Below are positions 19,347 to 28,371 of a stretch of 64,000 bases of DNA, piece after piece. A program made the position numbers and the translations under genes. The DNA is from Methylomonas aurea (GTDB lineage Bacteria; Pseudomonadota; Gammaproteobacteria; Methylococcales; Methylomonadaceae): assembly GCF_024505045.1 (NCBI RefSeq), contig NZ_JANIBM010000020.1, forward strand, positions 1-64,000. The letters are read 5' to 3'. The notes beneath the pieces were generated by a model, which did not search any database, was not told where the DNA came from, and saw nothing but the letters and a program-made list of their open reading frames with translations. How positions within the stretch are numbered: position 1 is the stretch's first letter; the number at the start of each line of letters is the position of its first letter.

Positions 19347-21067
19347 CAGCGCGTGGTGAAATTGGGATATTCCGGCAATTCGCCCAGCAAATAACGGCCG
19401 AACAAGCGGGCCTGGATTTCGAACAGGCGCCGGTAATCGACTTTATAGCCGAACAGCGGATGGGTGATTTCCTGGCTCATGCGGCGTTCGAAGGCGGCGA
19501 TGAAGCGCTTGCGGCCGCCTTCGTTCAAGTTGACACTGCCGGCGGCGCTGACGAAATCGGTGGGACGCACCTCGCCGTTGTTGATGACTTGCAATACGGT
19601 GGAATCGGCGACTATGGGCCGGAACGGTTCCATCAAATCCAATGCCAGCGCCGGCCGGCCATAGCGCGGCTGGTGGTAAAAGCCGCGATACGGGTCCAAA
19701 CCGACCGCGCTCAAATTCATGGTCCAGGTGCGGGTCAGCATCGCATAGGCAAACGACAGCATGGCGTTGACCGGATCGGTGGGTGGGCGGCGGTTGCGGG
19801 TGTTGAAGTCAAAACTCAGCTGCTTGCTGTCGTCCGGTTTTTTGATCAATTGATCGAAGGCGGCGAAATATTGGGCCGCCGCCCCGCCTTCTATGCCCAG
19901 CAATTGCGGCAAATCGACGGCGCGCAAGGCTTTGTCGGCCAGGTTTTTCAAGGCCTCCAGCAAGGGTTCTACCGGCGCGTCGGAGCGCCAGTTGCGCCGC
20001 GCTAAAGTGCGGCTGTTCTGGATTTTGGCGCGCACCAGATTGCGGGCGATCGCCAGACAGGTTTTGTCGTCGAAACTGGCTTTATATTGGGCGGTGCGCA
20101 ACTCGACGTTCTTGTGGCCGGTGCCGACGGTGTGGCCGACAAACCAGCCGCCGTAACTGTGCCAACTGACCGGAATCTCGCGCTTCATCAAGTCTTGCAA
20201 ACACGGCGTGGTGATGTAGACGTTGCCCATCACTACCACTTGGGAAACATCCACCAGCCGCGCGGTCTGCACCTTTTCGTCGTCGATGCTGATCTCCAGC
20301 TCCTCGCCCTTTTTGCCGATCTTGGCCTTGTAGGCCTGCACGTAAACCGGCAGGGCTTCGTCGCGCATCACTGCCAGCGGCCGGGGTTCCAGGTCGGCGT
20401 GGCGCAAGTAATTGACTTCGTCCGGTAGACATATACCCACCAGCGAGCAACCGGCGCATTTCGGGCTGTCCCGCAGCGGATCGGGAATGTGGCCGCCGGC
20501 GGCGATCAGGCGCAGGCCGTTGATGGCGTTGGCGGTGAGTTGCTGCAGCTCGTCGTCGAACACCACCCGCACCCGTTCCCGGCTTTGCACGTAATACAGT
20601 GCGCCTTCTTCGCAGACGTAGCCGTGTTCGCGCAGCACCATGGCCTGCACGCAGAGTTGCACCCGCTCCGGGTCGTAAGCGCCGCGCGCCACGTGCGGAC
20701 GCTTGCCGCGCTTGTAATCGATCGGTGTGACCACGCCGTCCTCGGCTTCGATCAAATCCAGCTTGGCGATCAAACCCAAACGATTGGACGATAGTGTGAT
20801 CGAGCGGCCGTGCAATTTCTCGGTTTCATCCAGTTCGTCGGCTTCCGGAAATCTTTTGGACGGCTTATCCACCCGACGGTGGGCGTGGTCGCCTTCCACG
20901 GTGTCGGCCGACGCCGCCCATTCGCCTTGCACCCACTCCAGATAGGCCAAACGCGGGCAGTACTGGTACTCGTTAATCATCCGCGCCGGCAGCAACGGCA
21001 TGTCGCCGGACAATTCCGGGAACGGCAGCGGTAGCTCCAGTTGGATGGGCGGGCGTTCGTCATTCAT
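19346..21067 (-). CDS. cas4-cas1: Cas4-Cas1 fusion protein (type I-G adaptation)
   Basis: 573 residues. The N-terminal Cas4 nuclease (about 25-215) has the first Cys in [10 protein letters not shown], a RecB-type D-YK motif ([10 protein letters not shown]) with downstream QLCVQAM, and the C-terminal Cys cluster [10 protein letters not shown] that binds Fe-S with the first Cys. Cas1 follows (about 235-573) with the usual VYVQA start, a metal-site region around SYGGWFVG and a helical C-terminal half ([12 protein letters not shown]). Cas4-Cas1 fusion is a hallmark of type I-G; Cas4 selects PAM-containing prespacers. The ATG at 21067 is preferred over a TTG twelve bases upstream that would lie inside an inverted repeat. 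Only 46 bp separate it from the divergent antitoxin start. Confidence 0.95.
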   Translation of the reverse strand: MNDERPPIQLELPLPFPELSGDMPLLPARMINEYQYCPRLAYLEWVQGEWAASADTVEGDHAHRRVDKPSKRFPEADELDETEKLHGRSITLSSNRLGLIAKLDLIEAEDGVVTPIDYKRGKRPHVARGAYDPERVQLCVQAMVLREHGYVCEEGALYYVQSRERVRVVFDDELQQLTANAINGLRLIAAGGHIPDPLRDSPKCAGCSLVGICLPDEVNYLRHADLEPRPLAVMRDEALPVYVQAYKAKIGKKGEELEISIDDEKVQTARLVDVSQVVVMGNVYITTPCLQDLMKREIPVSWHSYGGWFVGHTVGTGHKNVELRTAQYKASFDDKTCLAIARNLVRAKIQNSRTLARRNWRSDAPVEPLLEALKNLADKALRAVDLPQLLGIEGGAAAQYFAAFDQLIKKPDDSKQLSFDFNTRNRRPPTDPVNAMLSFAYAMLTRTWTMNLSAVGLDPYRGFYHQPRYGRPALALDLMEPFRPIVADSTVLQVINNGEVRPTDFVSAAGSVNLNEGGRKRFIAAFERRMSQEITHPLFGYKVDYRRLFEIQARLFGRYLLGELPEYPNFTTR

Positions 21068-21113
21068 TTTGTAATACAATTTGTCATCATCAACGTATTA
21101 CCTGGAGTCCGCC
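21068..21113. promoter_or_regulatory. 46-bp divergent intergenic region with inverted repeat (candidate antitoxin operator)
   Basis: Between the cas4-cas1 ATG and the antitoxin ATG lies a perfect 7-bp inverted repeat, GTAATAC (21071-21077) and GTATTAC (21095-21101), with 17 bp between the arms. RHH antitoxins usually bind such short palindromes in their own promoter. There is no room for two separate promoters, so binding here would be expected to affect both directions. The repeat is directly visible; the operator role is inferred. Confidence 0.5.
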
Positions 21114-21422
21114 ATGCCTGCCATCAGCCTGCGTTTACCCGACGATGTGGAAGCCAATCTCAAAGCCGAAGCCCAACTGGCAGGCAAAAGCCAGTCGGAA
21201 ATCGCCCGCTTGGCGATCACCGAATACCTGGCCCGCCGCGAGCGCGAGCGGTTTATGGCGGAAATGGTGGAAGCGGCACGCGCCTTGGCCAACGATCCGC
21301 AAGCCAGGGCGGAAGCGCTGCAAATTGCCGCAGATTTCGACGCGGTGGACGATGGCCTGGACCGTTTGATTGCCGAAGAGCGCGCCGCCGGTATCGACCC
21401 CGACGAAAAATGGTGGGAATGA
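21114..21422 (+). CDS. ribbon-helix-helix (CopG/Arc type) antitoxin
   Basis: 102 residues. The N-terminal strand AISLRLPDDVEANLKAEA followed by a helix-turn-helix (GKSQSEIARLAITEYL) is a classic ribbon-helix-helix DNA-binding domain. The acidic C-terminal part, ending DPDEKWWE, looks like the toxin-wrapping tail of a PemI/MazE-type antitoxin. The ATG at 21114 has GGAG six bases upstream; a TTG at 21081 is open but weaker. The stop overlaps the toxin start (ATGA). The pair stands between cas8 and cas4-cas1 on the opposite strand from every cas gene. Confidence 0.85.
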   Translation: MPAISLRLPDDVEANLKAEAQLAGKSQSEIARLAITEYLARRERERFMAEMVEAARALANDPQARAEALQIAADFDAVDDGLDRLIAEERAAGIDPDEKWWE

Positions 21423-21763
21423 TGAAGCGCGGCGAGGTGTGGACCGCCAATCTGAATCCCAACAAGGGCGCCGAAATCGGCAAGATCAGGCCGGTGCTGG
21501 TGTTGCAGGACAACGCGATGATTACCGGCGGCCTGCCCACGATTGTGGTGGTGCCGTTGACCAGCCAGTTTCGGCCAAGCTTGGCGCCGCTGCGGATACC
21601 GATTGCACCGCAAGGCCGGCTGAAAGCCGACAGTTACGTCATGGCCGAACAACCGCGCGCCATCGACCGCTCCCGCTTCGGCGAAGGCCCGCTCGCCACC
21701 GTCACCGCCGAGGAACTGGCGGCGGTGGAGAAGAGTTTGCGGGGGCTTATGGGGTTGTGGTGA
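21419..21763 (+). CDS. MazF/PemK-family endoribonuclease toxin
   Basis: 114 residues. MKRGEVWTANLNPNKGAEIGKIRPVLVLQ is reduced here to its motifs: RGEVW, the G-x-E-x-x-K-x-RPVLV block, VVVPLTSQ and the C-terminal ALDRS-like block AIDRSRFG, all typical of MazF/PemK mRNA interferases. The Arg and Thr/Ser of the catalytic motifs (RPV and PLTS) are present. It overlaps the antitoxin stop by 4 bp (ATGA), as toxin-antitoxin operons normally do. Either of two adjacent ATGs (21419, 21422) may be used. Confidence 0.92.
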   Translation: MMKRGEVWTANLNPNKGAEIGKIRPVLVLQDNAMITGGLPTIVVVPLTSQFRPSLAPLRIPIAPQGRLKADSYVMAEQPRAIDRSRFGEGPLATVTAEELAAVEKSLRGLMGLW

Positions 21764-21826
21764 GCTTTTGCACTCCGGGTTGCTGCTCACATCCAATTTC
21801 AGAATTGCTAACACCATATGTCATCC

Positions 21827-22744
21827 TTAAGTTTGCTGCCAAACCAACTGGGCCGGACGAAATAGGCCATAGCCTTGCCCGAATTCCGAGCGGATGGAGC
21901 TGTAAACAGCAGTGACACCTCGTTGCGCTAAATCCTCTTCGTTTTCCAAATTGGCAATTAACAGAGACTTCAAAGTATCCAAACTTATTGGGGCTTGCCA
22001 CAGCGGCCATCGGAAGACGTTTTCTCGATTAAGGCGAACAAACCCTGAAGTGGTTAACCGGCCTCGTTTGTCGGGAAAGACCGGATACAGCGGGAGCGAT
22101 TCCAAAGCCAAACGCACGGCGGCGCTGACACTGGTCGGCGCTTCTTCTCCCGGTTTTTTGTGCCGCAATGAATATATTCGTTCGGCGGCAGGGTCCCATC
22201 CCAGTGCGTGTTGCTTATCTCGGTATAACCACGGGCCGAATAGTGCTTCACGAATTTTTTCAAGCTGATCTTTTTTAAAAGATTCAGCCAACTCTAGGGC
22301 GCTGCTGAGAAATTTTTGTTGACCTGAAGTCATGTAAAACGCGGTTGGTTTGACTAGGCCCTTGGCATTGTCAACCGCCATTTCAGACGCAAACGCCGCA
22401 AGGTAGTCGCAAGACCGACGATTGACACTGCTAGCATCGCTTAGAGATTGCTGAAGAACTTGGCAATAGTCCGATTTTTGGACACGGATGTCATCCGCCC
22501 AAGCGAAAACCTGGCAGGATTGTTGCTTCAGGTGGTCGCGTAACAATCCAGGTAGAGAATCTCGGTCAATAGCATCCGATACCTCCAAAACGGCAATCCA
22601 ATCGTCTTCTCGGCGCCATGCCAATCTGGCTTCTTTCAGGACGGGTATCTCCGCGCACAAGCGCAGCAGGCCAAATGCGGCTAACGCGCCAATCGGACTA
22701 CTGCCGGTCAAGCCACTCAACTCGATGTCAGTCGTTTGTTTCAT
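21827..22744 (-). CDS. cas8: type I-G Cas8-like large-subunit protein (Csb3/GSU0052-like)
   Basis: 305 residues, beginning with a short strand and then SGLTGSSPIGALAAFGLLRL, the opening seen in Csx17/Csb3-type Cas8 proteins of I-U/I-G systems. No catalytic motif is visible. In the effector complex this subunit would recognise the PAM and recruit Cas3. It is smaller than Csx17 (around 700 residues), which points to the short Csb3/GSU0052 type; the subfamily is not certain. It overlaps the cas3 end by 17 bp and is the last gene of the effector operon. Position and the N-terminal motif carry the call. Confidence 0.75.
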   Translation of the reverse strand: MKQTTDIELSGLTGSSPIGALAAFGLLRLCAEIPVLKEARLAWRREDDWIAVLEVSDAIDRDSLPGLLRDHLKQQSCQVFAWADDIRVQKSDYCQVLQQSLSDASSVNRRSCDYLAAFASEMAVDNAKGLVKPTAFYMTSGQQKFLSSALELAESFKKDQLEKIREALFGPWLYRDKQHALGWDPAAERIYSLRHKKPGEEAPTSVSAAVRLALESLPLYPVFPDKRGRLTTSGFVRLNRENVFRWPLWQAPISLDTLKSLLIANLENEEDLAQRGVTAVYSSIRSEFGQGYGLFRPAQLVWQQT

Positions 22745-25613
22745 TTTTGCTCTCCCATTCCGAACGCTGTTGATCGGCTAATCGCACGAGAGTCTCTAAA
22801 AAGCTCAAGCCCCAATAGCCGTAGCGCCTTATCAACCGCCAAAACAACTCCGGCCACCCGGCATCAAGCCGCTCAAGATTATGTACTCCGCAAAAACGTA
22901 TAGACTGATTGTCGAAGGTTAAATCGATGTCGGTTCCTTCGTCGGAAATCGCCGGCATCCATGGACGACCATGACCGTGATGGCTGCCGACCAAGTATTC
23001 CGTCAATTCCGGGTCGCCAGAAAACTCAAGGAGTTGGGGATTTGCCCGTAATAGAGCCGCGCTATAGCATTCGTGGCGTTGGCCGCTAGGGTATGCTGCA
23101 ATTTTCCGGGCTAGTTGGCGAGCGATTCTATCAGCCGCGTTAATGCCGCTTTTTGCCAGCCATTTATCGTGTCGGGCTACCCCACCTTGTAACATTGCCT
23201 GAAATCTTGGGTCAGCTTTGCCTAGGTCGTGATAAAGCGCCGCTTTTTCGATGCTGGCAACAAGATCAGGCGGCAAGCCTAGGCCGAGTGAAAAATCCCG
23301 CGCCAAACCTGCAACTCCTCGGGAATGTTGTTCCAAACCAATTTCTCGGCTCAAGGACAGCGCATCACCGTCATCAACCAGAGTTTGAGCAACATTGCGC
23401 TTCGAAACCAACAATACGCCCTTGCTGGCATCGCGTTCTCCATAAGGGATTGCACTAAATTTTTCTCGTAACAAGGCTTCGATTACAGTTCGATAGTTTG
23501 ACGATAGGGACTCGCTATCTAAGGCGATTCCCAAAACTTCGTGGTACAAAGCCGCTAATTCGGTCTCGCCGTCATCCAGTCGCGGTTGCCAGTTTGCAAT
23601 TAATCTTTGAATTTCAGCCACGACATTGTCCGAGCCGGATTCGAACCAATACGAAACCAATGCGGGATGCAAACGTAGATAGTATTTTCCTCGCTTTGTC
23701 AGGCAGTCCAGTTCGGCAACATCGCTGACAGGTATTGTTTTGGTTGGATACCAGCCGAATTCATCCGCGCCGCCGTAAATCGCTGGTAATACCACCAGAT
23801 CACCCGGTCGTACACGATTGGCGGAAACCATTTCTGCGCCATTCGCACCCCGCCAAACAGCAACCGGTTTGCCGATCTCGGTGAATTCGATTGTTTCGCC
23901 GGTCTCAGCTAGCCCCTCTAAGTCGTTGGCATCGGCTTCGCCTATTTGTTGCAAAAATGCTCGGAAAGCTGACAATGGAATCGCCAAGGCTTCGTGGCCG
24001 ACGGGAGGTAACGCTTGAAGTATCGCCAAATCCTCGATCAGAAAATTTTTCGGCACATCGGCTCGCCAAACCACTTGCACATCTTCCTCTCGGCTATTCG
24101 GTCCATGTAACAACAAAGCGGGATCTGGCGACACACGCGGGTTTGGCGAAGTTTGAACTAGAACATCAAGATGAGTCGGCAACAACACCGGCGCATCAAC
24201 CGGCAACATGTAAAGTGACGAGACATTGCTCTTCGCCAGCAATCCGTTAAGCCTTAGGATGCCAAAATCGAATCCTTTGCTTTTTTTGCCTTTAATCTTT
24301 TCGCTGTGTTCGTTAAGCCATTTCCAAGTTTCAGTGAGTGCCTTACCGTATATCGGATCATCTTTATTTGATTTGGCATGGATAACGGCTGCCAGGCAAT
24401 GCGGCCTTTCACCTAACCGGTTAAGTCGGCCGAAACGTTGCCGTAACGCATCCAGCGCGGCTGACTCTGTCACTAATCCGTCGAAATCCAGGTCGGCGCC
24501 GACTTCAATTGTCTGGGTGGCAACTACAAATAACGGTTTTGAATTCCCTGCCTCCGCTCCGCTACGTCCCGCTTTCATTCTCGGCAAGTGTTTTTTTAGT
24601 ATATGGTCTCGATCTGCTGGCCGGAGTCGTCCGGTCAGTAAGATTATCTCGGCCGAATCCGATTGCCTTTTCAATCTCTCGAATACTTCGCGCGCAGTAG
24701 CGACACGATTAGCAACAATACCAATTACCGGAGCAGGCAAAGTTTTTCCAAGCTGTGCGAACAGGTCGATAGCCTTATCAGCGAGTACGCTAGCTAGCGC
24801 ACTAGCATCCTTGACTTCTTCAAGCTCGGCAGGCTTCGCGCTTTGCAAGCGTTGTTGTAATAGTTCATGCCCATAATCTTTGTCGTTCAATTCGAACGCA
24901 TCTGTTGCATCGCCGGGTGTTGCGGTCATCTGCACCACGGCATGCGGAAGTCGGATTTGCCGTTCACTCCAATCGGCAGATCGATAACGAGCAACGGCTT
25001 TCAGAGTTTGTAAGAATGGCTGAGACATATGCGCTTCATCAAGCAGAATCAGACTATCCATCGCCGTCAAGGCTGCATGGATTGGGCGCATGTTGGCGCT
25101 CACGCCGTACCCTCGAAACAATAGGCGTGATCCGACTTGGTCCACCGTTGTCAAAATAACTGCCGGTTGTAGTGGATTGCCGAGAAAGGCTCGTTCCATT
25201 GGCAGGCCGCCGCGCAATCGTCGGACAACTAAAGGTTGCTTGGCTCCCTCACCGGCCAAATTTAATAATCCGGCTGCGGCGTCAGCCAGAATACCGCTCC
25301 CGCCCTGAGCGTTGGCAAGCGCTTCGGCTATTTTTATGGCGCGCTGGTAGGCTTCGTCTACGACTAGACGACGGTCGACTACGAAAAAAATCCGCCGGGG
25401 CGCTCGACGTTGCGCGGGTGGTTGCGCCGCTTCCACGATTAAATGGAAAAGAGCGGCATCTAAAGCTGCCGTTTTACCCGCCGAAGTTGGTAGGTTCAAA
25501 ACCTGCGGCCAAGTCCCTGTGTCGCCAAGCTGTTTCGCCAAGCGCGCTTGCCAAGGGAACGGTGGTTTGCCGTGCAACGCCATGAAAAATGCATCGAAAT
25601 CTTCAACCCGCAT
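22728..25613 (-). CDS. cas3: CRISPR-associated helicase/nuclease Cas3 (type I-G, helicase-HD order)
   Basis: 961 residues. The superfamily 2 helicase comes first, with Walker A PTSAGKT at 42-48, DEAH at 192-195, MTATPG and the later helicase motifs (ATQTIEVGADLDFD, ALRQRFGRLNRLG). An HD nuclease domain follows at the C-terminal end, with the H795-D796 pair in YHDLGKADPRF. Helicase followed by C-terminal HD is the order in the GSU0051-type Cas3 of I-G systems; in most type I Cas3 proteins HD comes first. It unwinds and degrades target DNA after Cascade binding. It overlaps csb2 by 11 bp and cas8 by 17 bp, so the effector operon is tightly coupled. Confidence 0.95.
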   Translation of the reverse strand: MRVEDFDAFFMALHGKPPFPWQARLAKQLGDTGTWPQVLNLPTSAGKTAALDAALFHLIVEAAQPPAQRRAPRRIFFVVDRRLVVDEAYQRAIKIAEALANAQGGSGILADAAAGLLNLAGEGAKQPLVVRRLRGGLPMERAFLGNPLQPAVILTTVDQVGSRLLFRGYGVSANMRPIHAALTAMDSLILLDEAHMSQPFLQTLKAVARYRSADWSERQIRLPHAVVQMTATPGDATDAFELNDKDYGHELLQQRLQSAKPAELEEVKDASALASVLADKAIDLFAQLGKTLPAPVIGIVANRVATAREVFERLKRQSDSAEIILLTGRLRPADRDHILKKHLPRMKAGRSGAEAGNSKPLFVVATQTIEVGADLDFDGLVTESAALDALRQRFGRLNRLGERPHCLAAVIHAKSNKDDPIYGKALTETWKWLNEHSEKIKGKKSKGFDFGILRLNGLLAKSNVSSLYMLPVDAPVLLPTHLDVLVQTSPNPRVSPDPALLLHGPNSREEDVQVVWRADVPKNFLIEDLAILQALPPVGHEALAIPLSAFRAFLQQIGEADANDLEGLAETGETIEFTEIGKPVAVWRGANGAEMVSANRVRPGDLVVLPAIYGGADEFGWYPTKTIPVSDVAELDCLTKRGKYYLRLHPALVSYWFESGSDNVVAEIQRLIANWQPRLDDGETELAALYHEVLGIALDSESLSSNYRTVIEALLREKFSAIPYGERDASKGVLLVSKRNVAQTLVDDGDALSLSREIGLEQHSRGVAGLARDFSLGLGLPPDLVASIEKAALYHDLGKADPRFQAMLQGGVARHDKWLAKSGINAADRIARQLARKIAAYPSGQRHECYSAALLRANPQLLEFSGDPELTEYLVGSHHGHGRPWMPAISDEGTDIDLTFDNQSIRFCGVHNLERLDAGWPELFWRLIRRYGYWGLSFLETLVRLADQQRSEWESKNETND

Positions 25614-27045
25614 GAGCGATCTCCTTAGGTCGATACGGTCGGCATAAACCCAAACCTAAAAAACGGCCGGCACCCAATATCACCGGACCGCTTACGGGGC
25701 GATCGAAACTAAGCTCGATATGTGCCAACAATTTATCTTTCAGATAATGGCAGCGTTGCAGGTCGGCACTCTGTTTGAATTCTCCGGCTAGCGGCACAGC
25801 GTGGAACTTACCGGCGCGAACAATATTGACGCTAACCGGTTCGGGCAGACCGATGTCTCGACAGTTTTGAGCTATTAATGCCCACACATCCTTTCCAGTC
25901 TGTTTTTTGGGATGACGGCCGAATGCTACCGGCGTTACCGAGGCCCAGTGCTGACTGGAATCGATATAAGTATCAGGCCTTAAGGTTTTAGCAATGCCTG
26001 CGAACGCCTCGCTCTCTATCAAACTTAATCGCCAAGTTCCAAAAATACCCAGTTTCAAAGTGTCCAATCTTTTCAAGCCTTGTTCTAACTGTTTGCGCTC
26101 GGTAGCGGCGGCATTTTCCGGGAATAAAACCGCAATACCCATGATGTTCCCATCGGCGTGACGATGGCCGACATTCGCGAGTGGAATGACAGACATATGC
26201 GGTTCTGGTGAAGGATTGCCGTTTTCTAAATGGCCGCTGATACTTGCTGGCAACGGATCGGCGCAACGTTCCATCAAAGCGCTTCGCACCAGCGAACATA
26301 AACCGAACGCGGCTTCCACAGGCAAGCGGCAGCCCTGTTCCTTGCGCAAAACATAAATGTGTTGAAAAAAGCCACGTGGAACCGAGGTTTCGTTTGTACC
26401 GGCCAATCGGTATTCGCTAACTCGTCCCAAACGAGGCTGTAAACCGGCATTTTCGATGCGGCGCTGATGTAGGTTTTCCAAATATTCCAAGCGGCCTTGC
26501 GCGGTTGTCCGCAACAAGATAGAACCGCGAGGATCGGGTTCCAAAGTGGGCGCTTTTTGCGAGGGGACATCGAGATACACGGCGACACGCACTGGCGACA
26601 TCGAGTGTCCCAAATAACTGACGTTTTGAGCTACCTCTTGCAAGGCTTGTTCGGTTTGTGAGTCGATTGAAACTTCGTCCCAAATAAAGTAAACGTGGCT
26701 ATCGGTGGGCGTAAACGCCGGAAACCAGCGAGGTTGCCGAGACCGTCGATCCGGAAAAAGTTTAATGGTATTTCTCTTGGGATCATTAACCGGCACAAAT
26801 ACGTCGTGAGTGTCGCGCCCAAGCCCTTTAATTTGCGGAGGGTCCGCATAAATCTTCGGCTCAGGGAGAGTTTCCAACCATTGCAAGGCTTGACGGACCG
26901 ATTCGCCGAATTCGCATTCTTTGTACGCCGCAACCAAAGCGGCGAATAATCGTGCCGGATGCGGCGGCCATTCGACCTTTCGCCTGTCGTCATGGCAGGC
27001 CGCTATGACCCGCCCCATCAAATATTCCACTTCCAGGGCCAACAT
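25603..27045 (-). CDS. csb2: type I-G Csb2 (Cas5-Cas6 fusion)
   Basis: 480 residues of the GSU0054/Csb2 family. The N-terminal RAMP part opens LALEVEYLMGRVIA and continues WPPHPARLFAALVAAY, the Cas5-like block. The C-terminal part ends with the glycine-rich loop GAGRFLGLGLCRP characteristic of Cas6. Csb2 is thought to combine crRNA 5'-handle binding (Cas5) with pre-crRNA cleavage at the repeat hairpin (Cas6). The repeat hairpin here is a 7-bp CCCCGGC stem. It starts 3 bp after csb1 and overlaps cas3. Confidence 0.92.
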   Translation of the reverse strand: MLALEVEYLMGRVIAACHDDRRKVEWPPHPARLFAALVAAYKECEFGESVRQALQWLETLPEPKIYADPPQIKGLGRDTHDVFVPVNDPKRNTIKLFPDRRSRQPRWFPAFTPTDSHVYFIWDEVSIDSQTEQALQEVAQNVSYLGHSMSPVRVAVYLDVPSQKAPTLEPDPRGSILLRTTAQGRLEYLENLHQRRIENAGLQPRLGRVSEYRLAGTNETSVPRGFFQHIYVLRKEQGCRLPVEAAFGLCSLVRSALMERCADPLPASISGHLENGNPSPEPHMSVIPLANVGHRHADGNIMGIAVLFPENAAATERKQLEQGLKRLDTLKLGIFGTWRLSLIESEAFAGIAKTLRPDTYIDSSQHWASVTPVAFGRHPKKQTGKDVWALIAQNCRDIGLPEPVSVNIVRAGKFHAVPLAGEFKQSADLQRCHYLKDKLLAHIELSFDRPVSGPVILGAGRFLGLGLCRPYRPKEIAHAG

Positions 27046-27048
27046 CGC

Positions 27049-28263
27049 TTATGCCTCGGACAAATGGCCGGCTTGACGGCTCTTCCTGACCAGTTCCAGT
27101 AAATCGGAGGTTGGCTGCAACCGGATTTTTTGGGTGTTCCACACTAGGCCCAATTCCGCCGCGTTAGCCACCGCAGCACTAAACAAAGCGTCGGCTTCTT
27201 CAATGGTCAGCGTAAAACGACGACTTTCGCCGTAATTATCGAGCAATTCGAAAGTAAATTTTCCGTCGGCAACCAATAGGCATCGAGAGCGCAAATCGTA
27301 GCCGTTTTCCAACTGGTGAACGATTGCCGTCAGCCCTAATGCCGCTAAAACCGTTCTGGCGGCGATATTGATTTGCGCGGACAACTCGCCATTGACCGGA
27401 AAATTCAATCGGCGCAAGGCGGGCAGCGAAAGCACAGTTGTTTGATGGGCGTAATCAATGGTTACGCCGCCACGAATATATTCGTCTCCTTTCTCGCTTT
27501 TTTCGATGGTCGGCGGGATATTGGAATGATTGACTTCAGACGGTTTGATTTTGACCGGTTCGCCTTTTTTATCGGTCTTTGCCATAGCCTTGTCTGTAGT
27601 CCAGCCGCCTGAATCAGTTGCATAAATTTCAACGGTTTTAATACCGAGCGGATCGAGCCGGGAACTGGTTAGTACGCCGGCTTCAGCTTTGATGCCGATA
27701 ATCTCCGATACCAAGGCTCGTTGGAATTTATTGCCCAAACCGCCAGCCGAGCCCGTCGAATCCCAGATACCGAATACCAGTGCGTGGGGGCAATACTGAT
27801 ATAACGCGGTTGCGTTACGCTGGTTCGCGGCGGCGTAAGCTTTAGCAATGTCGGTTTCGGGGAATTTTTTTCCGTCTAACAGACTATCCCGAAAGATTGC
27901 GTCGGCAATTCGATGCGGAGCATCTAGCGTGGTAATTTCGCCAACGTCCGCGAATTCGCCGCCAAAGTCCACCGCCAATAATGGAAAATTTAGTTGACCG
28001 TTTTGATGGGCTTCCTTCAATGCCTGTTCCATGCGATTGGCTTGCGACTGTACAGAATCTAGCAAGACGGTTTTAACCACTTCGCCGCCGTCGATTAGCC
28101 GGGTTTCCCAAGCGTATTTACCTTCCGAGTGCGTCGGCGGAAAAACTTTGCTACCTGGGCCGCCAGCCGGTTGTAGTTTGGCAATCAGTCGGATTGCGGA
28201 ACAACCCGAGGTAACAGCGGAAGTAAGCGTTTCTAAATTTAATTCGACGGTTTCTTGGCTCAT
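27049..28263 (-). CDS. csb1: type I-G Csb1 (Cas7 backbone)
   Basis: 404 residues of the GSU0053/Csb1 family, the Cas7 RAMP that polymerises along the crRNA spacer. Recognisable blocks are LQPAGGPGSKVFPPT near the N-terminus, the DSVQSQANRME segment, HRIADAIFRDS, and FGIWDSTGSAGGLGNKFQRA. It is the first gene of the effector operon, with an AAGGA ribosome binding site a few bases upstream of the ATG. The 109-bp region upstream separates it from the WYL regulator and should contain the operon promoter. Confidence 0.93.
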   Translation of the reverse strand: MSQETVELNLETLTSAVTSGCSAIRLIAKLQPAGGPGSKVFPPTHSEGKYAWETRLIDGGEVVKTVLLDSVQSQANRMEQALKEAHQNGQLNFPLLAVDFGGEFADVGEITTLDAPHRIADAIFRDSLLDGKKFPETDIAKAYAAANQRNATALYQYCPHALVFGIWDSTGSAGGLGNKFQRALVSEIIGIKAEAGVLTSSRLDPLGIKTVEIYATDSGGWTTDKAMAKTDKKGEPVKIKPSEVNHSNIPPTIEKSEKGDEYIRGGVTIDYAHQTTVLSLPALRRLNFPVNGELSAQINIAARTVLAALGLTAIVHQLENGYDLRSRCLLVADGKFTFELLDNYGESRRFTLTIEEADALFSAAVANAAELGLVWNTQKIRLQPTSDLLELVRKSRQAGHLSEA

Positions 28264-28371
28264 CTGGATTTCCTTTGGTTGGTTTATGACTAGGATTACT
28301 CTTTTCTAACTTACAACATGTCGGTCTCAAAACCCGATACCGAGAATTTTTAGGTACAAATTTTTTTTGCC
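28264..28371 (-). promoter_or_regulatory. upstream region of the cas effector operon
   Basis: This 108-bp gap between the WYL gene stop and csb1 is clearly AT-rich compared with its surroundings. On the minus strand there is a possible TTGAGA...TAGAAA pair (16-bp spacer) and a good AAAGGAAA ribosome binding site. No strong terminator follows the WYL gene, so read-through from it is possible. Confidence 0.4.
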
